Below, piece by piece: positions 34,138 through 44,340 of a stretch of DNA of 64,000 nt. The translations under genes and the position numbers were made by a program. This DNA comes from Rheum nobile (Eukaryota > Streptophyta > Magnoliopsida > Caryophyllales > Polygonaceae). The stretch spans positions 5,952,001 through 6,016,000 of the forward strand of contig WOAB01000040.1 of assembly GCA_027886185.1 (NCBI GenBank), written 5' to 3'. How positions within the stretch are numbered: position 1 is the stretch's first letter; each line of letters opens with the position of its first letter. Under the pieces are notes generated by a model, which saw only the letters and a list, made by a program, of their open reading frames with translations, made no database searches and was not told where the DNA came from.

Positions 34138-34384
34138 TTGGATTGATTCTGGATTTGCTGTTCTGATGTTGGATTATGTATGCTGATAATTTGCAGGGTT
34201 TTGGTGTTGATGTTCTGTTTTTTTGTTGATTCTCTCTTACATTGTGACTGCAAAACCTTATATTGATCATATGATGTACTCTGATGCATGCTTGGAAGTT
34301 GGATTGATCTTATGCATGTACTCTTATATTGGATTGTTCACTGTTGAGTGAGATGTTGTATTGATCAGTTAGGGTTATCGGTGA

Positions 34385-35235
34385 TGATGCAATATAACTG
34401 AGATGCAAAACCTTTATGCTCACTGTCTTAATGTGCCATAGCAACACTGTCACATGTAATTGATTGATACTTATGTGTATGTTAAGGTCTTGTGATTGGT
34501 ATTGTATCTATGAGGGTTATGGGGACATCCAAGATTATTTATGCATTTCAATGACGAAGTCTTGAAACTGAGATGCAATACCTTTAATGTCACTGCCTTA
34601 ATGTGTCATAGGAACACTTTTACATGTGGTTGATTGTTGCTTATGTGTATGTTAAGTCTTGTGATTGGTCTTGTGTCTATGAGGGTTATGGGGACATTTG
34701 AGATTATTTGTGCATTTCAATGATGAAGTCTTAACACTGAGATGCAAGACCTTTAATATCACTGCCTTAATATGCCATAGAAACACTTTTACATGTGATT
34801 GATTGATGCCTATGTGTATGTTAATGTCTTGTGATTGGTCTTGTGTCTAAGGGCTATGGGGACATTTGAGAAAATCTACAATTGTGAAGTCTTAATACAA
34901 CTGAGATGCATTTCCTTTGTCTGGTTTGTCCTAAAGGTCTAAAAGCTCTTGTGATTGGTGGTGTTGTTGTCTTGTTGATCTGTGTGCTTCTATTGCTTTG
35001 TTTCTATTGGATTGCTACATAATTCTATTCTGTTTTATTCTCCTTGAGTCTATCTATGATAAAGTCTTGAAACTGAGATGCATTCCCTGCATGTTCACTG
35101 TCTTAGTGTGCCATAGGAACACAGTCAAATGACTGATTGATGCTTATGTGTATGCTAAGGTATTGTGATTGAGTTTGTGTCTATGAGGGTAATAGGGACA
35201 TCTGAGATTATTTAAACACTAACCATATCAGTTCT
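34385..35235. repeat. Tandem array of about 170-bp units inside the mariner
   Basis: The phrase CTGAGATGC recurs at 34398, 34568, 34737, 34901 and 35073, giving spacings of 170, 169, 164 and 172. Between these, 'cactg.cttaatgtgccata', 'cttatgtgtatgttaag.tcttgtgattgg' and 'gagggttatggggacat' recur in order. The fourth unit is the most altered. It lies downstream of the transposase stop, in the element interior. Confidence 0.85.
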
Positions 35236-35469
35236 AATTATGTCAGTAAGTGTTGTGCAATTCATTATATGAAAAGATATGCATTGTCATTGTTGTGCCA
35301 TTACTTGTGCTTGTTTACAAAATTACACAAGTTTTTGCTACCTTACAATTTCCTGCTTCAAATAACAGCTTTCTGACCCAAACAAAATATACTTAAGCTA
35401 GACAAAATATGTTACTTTACCTCCTAAGATTGTATTGTACACAAAATGTTCAATCTTTGTCATATATTG

Positions 35470-37075
35470 CTAAATAAACTGACTGTCTTCAAGTGCTTCT
35501 TCAGTGTCTTGATCTTCATATACTGTTGTCCCTTGTTGACTCTGTTGGCCTGCTATTGATGTTCCTGGTTGTTGATCTTCTTGTTGTGCACCCCCATGCA
35601 CTATGTCCCATGCTTCTATGATAGCCCACATAGGTGCCTTGATCTCTCTAGGTAGATTCCCCTGAGCCACTAATTTCTTCTTGTTTACATGTGGCATATC
35701 ATACTCATTGCCTCCCTTGCATTTAAGTATTTCATTCATAACAAATTGTAGTGTCATCCACACATCACTTAGAGTTGTAGGGGCCAACTCAAAAAATGCT
35801 TCATGCACTGCTTGTACCATATGATCAATACTTTTTGGCATCTTCTTGTGCATGAGTGACTGAATGCTTCTGAAAAATCCTAGATCTAAGATGTTTACAT
35901 CTGGACTATTAGCCGGCTGTTGTATTAAAATGAAAGTGAATCCATCCTGAATGTATACTTGTTGCCATTCTGGATCTCGTTGAGTTATACGGGCTTTTGC
36001 ATTATCTTGTTGTATGAATATAACTCTTTGAGCTCCATCTTGTGGCCATTTTGCCTTGATTGCTGGAATGATTTGGTTTATCAACATGTTCCTTGTCACT
36101 TGCTTGTTGACTGATTCAACTAGCTTTGTAACTAGTGTCCATTTCTCTCTATTTTTGGATGACCTTTTTACTGCTTGTTGATATGTGAATGGAAAGATTC
36201 CTATCTTTCCATAAAAAATGCACTGTCCCTCTGCATCAAATCTAGGCCTTGCTACAACTGCAGTGAACATAACTTTGGGAATGAATTTAGATGAATTTGC
36301 AGCTTTGTACTTGCCCCTTTCATTCTGTGCTAGATATACTCTTTGTGATTTCTTTGATAGATAAAACCACTTCTCATTCAAGTGTACAAAATCAAACATT
36401 GGATAATACACTGACTTAGTTTCTACAGTATCCCCTTGTAGTAACTTCAGTACCCAATCCAACCTAGCCTTCTTATGTCCCTCACTCAAACCAGGATGGA
36501 GTGGATTTGTATGTGGCTTTATTGAACCTTGCTTGATCATCCTATGCACTGTGGTCTTTGAAATACTAAGCTTGCTAGCTAAGTCTCTAATGCATGACCT
36601 GTCTCCCATGCTCAGTGTTGTGATTGAATCCATCTCTACTTGAATTCATATTCTACCACATTTGTGATATTTTGTGCTTAGATTGTACCTCTGGTGTGCA
36701 TTATGTTGCTTCTTGGCTGTGTTCCAAAGTCTGCCTATGCACCTTATTGACATGTTGAACTCTTGTGCAGCTTCCTTTATTGCACCTTGTGGTAATTGTC
36801 CCTCTTTAGCTCTAGTAAGCAGAGCATTCAATATGTGCATTTTTTTTATCACTGATGAGCCTGGTATGTTGTGTTGGCTGATGATGTTGTGTTGCCTCTG
36901 TGTTGTGCTCTGCTTCTGACTGTCCCTCTTCATCTCCTAGTTCCTGGTTGAGATCAAAAGTTTGTTCATCTTATTCCATGTCCCCTGCTGACCCATTGAG
37001 TTCTTCGAACTCTTCTCCATCATAAATGTACTCATCTAGAAGTGGAGCTTCATTTAAGTCGAAAGCTGAGGCCAT
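35470..37075 (-). pseudogene. Plant mariner (DD39D) transposase, broken
   Basis: ATG at 37075 starts MASAFDLNEAPLLDE. Domains in order: an acidic N-terminus with two DLN motifs, a first helix-turn-helix (ILNALLTRAKEGQLPQG...RIGRLW-like), a second helix-turn-helix (CIRDLASKLSISKTTVHRMIKQG), and the catalytic core. The second catalytic Asp is in IQQDNAKARI and the third in SPDVNILDLGFF, with exactly 39 residues between them. The first catalytic Asp, normally in HxDEKWF, is Asn here (HLNEKWFYLS, codon AAT at 36376-36378). Further lesions are TAA at 36971-36973, a frame change at an 8-T run (36840-36847, coding-strand A8) and TGA at 36646-36648. From 36633 to 35470 the frame is open for 387 codons. 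The protein would cut and paste the element at TA. Confidence 0.9.
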
Positions 37076-37667
37076 GACACCACCAGGCAGTGATGCAGAG
37101 TGATTATTCTCTCTGTTTTGCTCTGAATTTTCAGTGAATGCTTTGAATGTAAATGCTCTGTAAATTCTCCTGCACTCCTCTGTAATCCCCTTTATACTCT
37201 GTTTACAAGGATTGTTTAGGGGCAATTATGTCTTAAGTTTCCAAAATTTGGAAACTGGATCTATGTGCTTCTAATGCTTTGATTCTATTGGTTGTAAACT
37301 GATCTGTGGTAATTTACCACAGATTTAACCGTATCAGCATTAACTGCAAATTGTACTTTCTTAAAATTCCTTAATCCAAGAGCTTTTAGTACTTTAGGAC
37401 AATCTTTTCGGGACAGAGGGAGTAGTAGATATATAGTAGTTTTTGCGCCAGGTTCAGTTTTTGTTCAATTAGTATTTTGCTGCTATTTATGATAGCACAA
37501 CAACTTTCTTACAGGTTTTGCACCATATGCATGTGCAGTTGTGATTGCACAGCTGGTTTAATTTTATAACAATCCAGTCTTTGTAAAAAAATTGCAGGTT
37601 CGGTTTTTGGAACAAATCATTTGTTTCCAACGCATTTGTTATTGCAATGCAAATTTATTAAATATTC

Positions 37668-37935
37668 TTTGGTCCATTTTGGAGAGAATTTATGTTAACA
37701 ATATTACAGATTTAGGTAAAGAATATTTTGTGCTACATTTTGGAAAGAATGGATTATAAAAATATTCGTATGGTATGCATAGCATGTTAATTAGGGCATA
37801 TATTTGATTTTATTTTATTTGATTTTCAAAATAAAAATGAAAAAAAAGGATAGTTTGCCACGTGACATTAGAGAGGGTTGATTTATTTTAGGGGCGTCAC
37901 GTGGCGTAGTAAGGATTCTCCTTTAGTAGATATAT
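37668..37935 (+). repeat. Direct repeat copy 1
   Basis: It runs from 'attctttggtcc.ttttggagagaattt' to 'gtagtaaggattctcctttagtagatatat'. It repeats at 38346-38656 with clear similarity, including the AT-rich middle and the closing CACGTGAC...GCGTCACGTGGC motifs. Its end resembles the sequence just right of the mariner (37423-37437). The element class is unknown. The flanks 37425-37667 and 37936-38345 show no gene. Confidence 0.7.
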
Positions 37936-38345
37936 AATAGATTAAATCAATGTTCAAATAATCCTCCCGATTATCCCATTAGATGTCGATCCATTTATGT
38001 AGGCTATGCTATTGGTTTTTATTTGACACTCATTTGTCTATTTCTTTTTTAAAAAAGTTTTTTATTTTTCTTCTTGAACGCTTATGTAAGCTACATAATC
38101 GAATTTAATTATATTTATTCTATGTTATTATTTTAGCTTTAATTTTGTTAATTAGCAATATTTAAACACTTATCAAATTTTATCTAAATAATAGTTTATA
38201 TTAGGTCGATCCAAAATAGTTGTTTTGGTTACGTACGTAAAATAAGGTTAACATAAGAAGGAAAATATTCTTTTCCAAAATATATATTCTCTAAAGCAAA
38301 AAAGGAAAAATATTAAGAACTTAAGCTAATGGAAACAATGTTCAT

Positions 38346-38656
38346 ATTCTTTGGTCCGGTTTGGAAAGAATTTATGGTAACAATATTACAGATTTATTTA
38401 AGTGCATACGAAATATATGGCAGAGAATATTTTGTGCTACGTTTTGGAAAGAATGAATTATAAAAATATTCGTATGGTATGCATAACATGTTAATTATGG
38501 CAGAGATTTGATTTTCAAAATAAAAACGAAAAAATGATAGCTTGCCACGTGACAAAATTAATGGCGTGATGCCACGTGACATTAGAGAGGGTTGGTTTAT
38601 TTTGGGGGCGCCACGTGACGTAGTAAGGATTCTGCTTTAGTAGATATATAGTAGAT
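38346..38656 (+). repeat. Direct repeat copy 2
   Basis: Second copy of the 37668-37935 repeat, with an extra 'acaaaattaatggcgtgatgccacgtg' segment that duplicates the GCCACGTGAC motif, and a roughly 20-bp extra piece near 38400-38420. Spacing between the copies is about 680 bp, start to start. Confidence 0.7.
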
Positions 38657-38742
38657 TCTTTCTTGTCTTTTTTTATACAAGGCAAACATTAGGACCCATT
38701 TACTAACAGAATGACAACCTTAATCATCTCAATGGATGATCT

Positions 38743-40240
38743 TTAAAAATTCTTACAGAAGTTATCAAACATTGAGTTCAAACAGGAGAACTCATATTGA
38801 GAAGAACGAAGCCGGTACTCAGAAGGGATAGTCAAAGAAAGAATGTTGTGGAGACTTGAAAGCGCAATGTTGTCAATGTCATGGGTAGCAAGGAAGTCAG
38901 CTGCATGATTAGCTTCCCGAAAGCAATGATGTACATGTATTGAATCGAAATAGGGTAATATAGTGATAATGTCGTTAATTATCGGCCTAATTTCCCAAGG
39001 CATTTTCCATAAACTTTTTATGGAGTTTATGATAGTTAAATTATCACCTTCTATAATCAATTTTTAATATTTAATCTAATGACATCTTGAATACCAAACA
39101 AAGCTGCAAAAGCTTCGGTTTTTAGGACAATAGTATCATGAATTTCCTTTCGAAAAATGGACAAAATCTTCCCATTAGAGTTTCGTAGAATGTAACCAAT
39201 ATGAGAAGATTGATTTTGCCTTTTAGTTCCATCAAAGTTGAGCTTTGTCCAGTCAGGAGGTGATTTTTTCCAAATACAATTTACTCTACGCTTTCTATTA
39301 CGTTTAAAGATTGGTGTAGAAGTGGCATTAGAGAGGGTACTCGAATTGAACGAAGAATGGAAATGAAAATAAGGTTGGTCAAAAGGTAAACTATTATGAA
39401 CGTTGTTGTTTCTACCGAAAATGTTTGTGTTTCGCTGGTTCCATAGCCCACCAGAGGAAAAACATGGGTTGAGGAGACACATTTAAAGTTAGGAAGAAGT
39501 TGATATCTGTAAGGAAGTCTGAAGTAGACTGGATAGAAAAAGTTTGATTAAGTCGATTTTGAAGATTAACGATCATATCTTGCGTATAAGGACACTAAAA
39601 AAATATATGGTTGATATCTTCATCATGTGAATTGCATAAACTACATTGAGATGTAACCTTAGAAAAGTGCCTAATTAATCTTTCCGTATTAGGAAGACAG
39701 TCAGAGACTGCCTTCCAAAGGAAGTGTAGAATCTTAGGGGAATATTTAATTTCCAAACCCAAGAAAAAGATTCGCAATGAGAATTAGAAGGTTGTACATC
39801 AGTTATAGGTCTAGTTGATTTTATTGTGAAATTCCCATCAGTATAAAACTTCCAAATAATGCGATCAACACCCGAATTCATTGGAATGTAAATACCTAGT
39901 ATTTTAGAGACTATAAAAGGTGGGAGAATAGAATGTAAGTTGGGAATATCCCATTGATGCGCAAAAGTAATAAGGTGAGAAACTTTTAAATTAATGTCAG
40001 AAGCAGGGTTAAAGTAAGATTGAAGATCACAATTCGGAATCCAAGAATCATTCCAAAAATTTATGGAATGACCATTACTTAATTCCCACGTAAGACCTTG
40101 TTTAAAATTGTCCCGGATATGAATAAGTCTCGAGAATTGCCAAGACTGCTTGGACTTTTTAGTGTAAGAAAAAATGTTTTTAGAGCTTATAACCTTTTCA
40201 TTGCTAGAGCGGTTCGTTTCATCATTTATATATCAAATCA
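38743..40240 (-). pseudogene. LINE 3' end: zinc-binding and RNase H domains
   Basis: The minus strand reads SNGHSINFWNDSWIPNCDLQSYF, then IIWKFYTDGNFTIKSTRPIT, FLWKAVSDCLPNTERLIRHF and SQCSLCNSHDEDINHIFF (zinc-binding region). The RNase H part follows: DWTKLNFDGTKRQNQSSHIGYILRN, VLKTEAFAALFGIQDVI, EGDNLTIINSIKSLWKM, HHCFREANHAADFLA. It is the better preserved sister of the copy at 8893-10340, but three or more frame changes (near 39060, 39480-39600 and 39780) break it. It lacks the endonuclease and RT core. Confidence 0.8.
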
Positions 40241-40610
40241 TACTCATTAGTAATTGATAAACCCCATAACCTTAGTGTTGACATGCATATTGTCATTCGA
40301 TATCCAAACAAACGTAAAACATTGAGTGATCAATTATCGTTAACCACAAACCGAAAAAATACCACAAACGTTTACAAATCAAAAGACAAACCGATAAGGG
40401 TCATTTGGTGAGTTCACCACCTACTCTATTCCCACCTATGGTTATAACATATTCAATAGATATCATTAATTATTATTTGGATGCAAATAGATATATATGG
40501 GTAAAAAATTATAGTCCATATATCTATTAACTAATTTAATATTTTGGAAGCATTATAGCTTTTGCCAAATAATTTTCAATGCCTGTGATTTGATATGTCA
40601 ATTTAATTTT

Positions 40611-40878
40611 GGTCAACAATTTTTTTTGTTTTTGTTTTTGTCCCCTGATCATTCTGGATTAGCCTATATAAAAGGTTCACAAATAAGCTCTTAATATTTA
40701 TTTATTTGTACACTCAAGTTCACAAATAAGCACTAAATGTTCAAAGACATGTGTTTGAACATGAACATGTTATATGTGAAACTTACGACACAAAAAATGA
40801 ACATTTAGTACTTATATGTGAACATCAATAATTGTCTATTCCAGAACGATCAGAGACGGGAAAAAAAAATTGTTGACC
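40611..40878. repeat. Foldback element with about 55-bp arms
   Basis: The left arm starts GGTCAACAATTTTTTTT and the right arm (reverse complement) starts GGTCAACAATTTTTTTTT; both reach 'ctgatc.ttctgga.tag'. The interior is again palindromic, with 'cacaaataagcactaaatgttca' pairing with 'tgaacatttagtacttatatgtg', and contains GAACAT/ATGTTC motifs. No target duplication was found. Confidence 0.65.
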
Positions 40879-41264
40879 GAAAAAAAAAGTTTATTGTATT
40901 TACGGTTATGCCACCACACCACTATTTACTCTTTTTTCACCCCTTTTAATCTCAGCCATTCATCCCCTTGATCTAATGGCCCCTATAACTTCTCATGTTG
41001 TACAATAAGGACCAAATGTATGTGAAACTCCCTCGTGATATTCATACAAATGCTTTTGATATTCATGTTGGATGTATGTTTCATTTTCTGAGTAGTTGAT
41101 ATTCACTATAATGTTGTTGATATTCGGGTTGGATCAATTTTGGTGTTTTGTTGGTCTTGTTTGTAGTGTTTGCAATTGGTATTCAAATTGTTTGATGTTT
41201 TATTCATATAAATGCTTTTGATATTCATGTTCAATCAGTTTTGGTGCTTTTATTTATGTTTAGG

Positions 41265-41735
41265 GCTTAGTATGTATGGATTTAAGGTTTAGTAATTTAG
41301 GGTTTAAGGTTTAGGGTTTAGAATTTAAGGATTTAGGAATTTAGGGTTTATGGGCTTAGGGTTTAGGGTTTATGGGTTTCTGGAATATGCATTTAGGGTT
41401 TAGGATATATCGGTTTAGGGTTTATGATTTAGGGTTTATGGGTTTAGGGTTTAGAAGTTTAGGGTTTATGATTTATAGTTTAGGGTTTATTGATTGATTA
41501 TGGGATATTCATGTGTTTAGGAGTTATGGGTTATGTGTTTAGGGTTTAAGGCTTAGGGTTTAGGAATTTAGGGTTTAGGTTTTGGGTTTAGGGTTTAGGT
41601 TTATGGGTTTAGGGTTTAGAAGTTTAGTGTTTTAGGGTTTAAGGTTTGAGGTTTAGGGTTTAGTGTTTACTATTTATAGATTTATGGTTTATGATTTATG
41701 GCTTAAGGTTTAGGGTTTATGATTTAGGGTTAGTG
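41265..41735 (+). repeat. Degenerate interstitial telomere-like repeats
   Basis: About eighteen exact copies of the plant telomere unit TTTAGGG are mixed with variants (TTTAAGG, TTTATGG, TTTAGAA, CTTAGGG) over 470 bp. The strand shown is the G-rich telomere strand. The variants are mostly single-base changes or 6-8 base spacing changes, indicating an old array. Confidence 0.85.
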
Positions 41736-42285
41736 TGTATGGGTTTTTCCATATTCGTATATTATTTTGTTGATATTCATACAAGTAAAAAGTGATGTTC
41801 AAACACACACAAAACATGTAGAGTTCTTTTTCTTAGTCCTTTCCATATATAGCAATATTTATGTTTTTGTTTTCGATATTCATGTACACTTTGATGATAT
41901 TCAGGATATGTGCAAGGTTCAACGGATTTGCCAACAAGAAGCTTGAAATTCTTAACATGAAGTAGCTGGAAGATAAAAACAAGATTGATTGTGGGGTATA
42001 TACACAAATATTAGGTGTAGGCATACCTAAGTCAAGGTATAACTTATTGTGCAACTGGATTCAAGCATAACTCCTCAGTGTAAAAGTAAACAACACAACA
42101 AAAAAGGTAAAGCTTGGTTAGAAAAAACTAAAATCTAATCTGAAAGAAGAACCTGATTCAATCCATAACATGTCTTAACAACACAAGTTTTCAGGGGTTT
42201 TTAACCATTTCAAACAAATATAATGTGGACCTGATTAAATTGCCAGATCCGACAAATTCATATTCAATTTGGGAGCAAATCAAAA

Positions 42286-42352
42286 TTGGGAGGGGGAGGG
42301 GGAGGGGGAGGGGGAGGGGGAGGGGGAGGGGGGGGGGGGGGGGGGGGGGGGG
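42286..42352 (+). repeat. GGGGGA repeats ending in a 25-G run
   Basis: Units of GGGGGA are followed by uninterrupted G from 42328 to 42352. The stretch could form G-quadruplexes. The proline/leucine-rich frame read from the other strand (42191-42547) is only the translation of this repeat. The run length may be uncertain because such tracts are hard to sequence. Confidence 0.85.
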
Positions 42353-43744
42353 ATTATGAGGTTTACTCAACATCGGTGAATTAGGCCAAATTCCCACCAC
42401 GATTTGGTTCAGAATCTTCTCACGAGAGGTTTCGAGGTCGTGCGAGGGATCAATTCGGTGTTGGAGTGATGAATCGACGAGTTGTCTATGCTGCAATACC
42501 AGAGGAGAAGCATCTATAAGTGTTTGGTGTGTCGGAGACAAAGCCACTGCTGCAGCCAGACACCTTGGGTGAATCTACTTAACACCAGGATTCTAGTCGT
42601 ACCATTTCTAAGCCCAACCGTGCCCATTCAAGCCATCTTTGAGCCACCCGAAATTGGATCAATTCACATTTGTCTTTCCAAAAACAGAGAACGAGATGTG
42701 CCGCCTTGGTGACACTCGTCACCACCTTTGTGACGCTCGCCCAGACACCGCCATGTGCCACCTTGGTTGCCGTATGATGCAGCCACTGGACCGTTGTCCA
42801 GCTCCACCTCGTTGTCATTCTCACCCCGACCGTCGTCTGGACCAATCTTCGAAGCTTCCCGATGTGCTCTCTGTGATTTGAAATGAAACAAATGTTGAAG
42901 AAGCGTGGTGGGCCCCTCTTCTTGTGTTTAAGGGTTTTTATTTATATTTCTATAATTTTAATTTCTTTTGGATTTACAAAAATTGGAGAGTAGGCACATG
43001 ACTACATGTTAATGTTTTTATAACGGAGTCAAACGACGGGTGGTGATTTTGTAACGGCGGACGTTATTCGGGTGGTTTCCGGTAATATCGAAATATAGGG
43101 GTGATTTTGAGCAATATGGCCCATTCAACGGGTGATTTCCGATAATTGACCATTAATATTAATTTCAAATTTGGATCATCAATATTCATGACATAATGCA
43201 CATGTAGCAATGAATGTCTATGCAATATATGTGAATATCTAATAGAAGGATATGAATATCATAACATAAGCACACTGCACCACTCGACGATATCAACATT
43301 AAAAGAAGTAATTAACAAATGAATATCGGATAAGAAAACACTAATATCGAACAATCGATTATGAATATCACAATAGTACTCGAGATACGATGATTCACAC
43401 ATGAAGCAATGTTCATATCGACTTCAACCATACTCATCTAACACTAATAGTTCGAAACAAACTCGAAAAATCATAGTTCATTAACCAATCAAACGAATCA
43501 CATCGGCAGAGCCTTAAAATTCAACAAAATTCATAATTTTAAAAATCGAATCGACTCACCTTTGTTCATCTCGACAAAAAAGACGGTTTGAAACAAAGTT
43601 TGCACCAAGATAGGATGGAGGAGACAATGGAACTAATTCAATTTCGATTGGATTGATCGTGTTTGCAGGATGGCGTGAAGAATGCGAGAGCTATGGAGGA
43701 TCGTTCGAGGCGATGATGGACTCAGATCTTTGTGGAAGAATTTG

Positions 43745-43888
43745 GGATGCAGTCTGTATGAGGATTACGCATGTGCGGCCATGGAGGTTCCACCGTCTTC
43801 AATGATACAATCTTTATGAGGAAGACGAAGATGCAGTCTGTAGGAGGATTACGCAGGTGCGGCCATGGAGGTTCCACCGTCCTCAATT
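43745..43888 (+). repeat. Tandem duplication of about 57 bp
   Basis: The phrase running from 'atgcagtctgta.gaggattacgca' to 'ggttccaccgtc.tcaat' occurs at 43748-43803 and 43831-43888, separated by a short 'tgatacaatctttatgagg' spacer. It lies within the candidate long-TIR element. No protein function is evident. Confidence 0.7.
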
Positions 43889-44340
43889 TGTTCCTAGAAC
43901 GTAGCTTGCAACGATTTTGGGAGGAAGATTTAATTTTCTCTCTCCTCCAACAATATCCTTAATTATCTTGTTTTAATAAAATATCCCTTAACTGTATCGT
44001 TTAGAGAAGATCTGATAGTTTCACCCATACCATATCCACTACATGACTCATTCATCCATTCGTCCATCACCTTCCATCTAACGTCCCAGATTCATCCACC
44101 CGTTTTACCAAAACCTCCCTCATATAGAGAGAGGCTATATATGAGATGGGATCGGGTGTGGACAAGCCTTATTGTATAAAATGTGGACAATTAAGGACCA
44201 TTGGATGAATTTGATGGACGCTCGAGATTGCAAGCTCGTGAAATCGGAAAAAAGACAAGCGCACACCTGATTTATTTACACGGTGGCATATTTGGTAATT
44301 AAATTGGTAACCGACCTAAAATGGCTAGCGTACTCCTCCC

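Larger units (their letters stand above)
21375..37422 (-). mobile_element. Plant mariner-like element (Stowaway-type ends) split by a Gypsy insertion
   Basis: The left end CTCCCTCCGTCCCACAAT (21375) and the right end (reverse complement) CTCCCTCTGTCCCGAAAA form the classical Stowaway/mariner terminal repeat, continuing with a shared ATTGTCC or ATGTTCGTCC. TA dinucleotides at 21373-21374 and 37423-37424 are the expected target duplication. Removing the nested Gypsy and its TTGGA duplication leaves about 4.6 kb, a plausible size for an autonomous plant mariner. It carries a minus-strand transposase pseudogene (37075-35470), a 170-bp tandem array and a plus-strand acidic ORF near the left end. 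Confidence 0.9.
40890..44320. mobile_element. Candidate long-TIR (Mutator-like) element
   Basis: The left end region (40895-41020) and the reverse complement of 44150-44320 share ATGCCACC, AATCTC, 'cat.cc..gatc.aatgg.cc' and ACAATAAGG in the same order. The interior contains many GATATTCAT/ATGAATATC motifs (41035-41260, 41760-41910, 43150-43400), reminiscent of the motif-filled Mutator-like elements elsewhere in the window. It also carries telomere-like repeats, a G-run and a GC-richer exon-like part (42400-42890). I could not find a target duplication, so the ends and unity of this element are uncertain. Confidence 0.4.

Noticed and set aside
33837..34289. Long frames on both strands with the same peptide
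   Set aside because: They are mirror images produced by the 127-bp palindrome; there is no independent evidence of coding.
42191..42547. Proline/leucine-rich minus-strand protein
   Set aside because: Its repeat is the translation of the GGGGGA and G-run tract; the flanking residues show no family.
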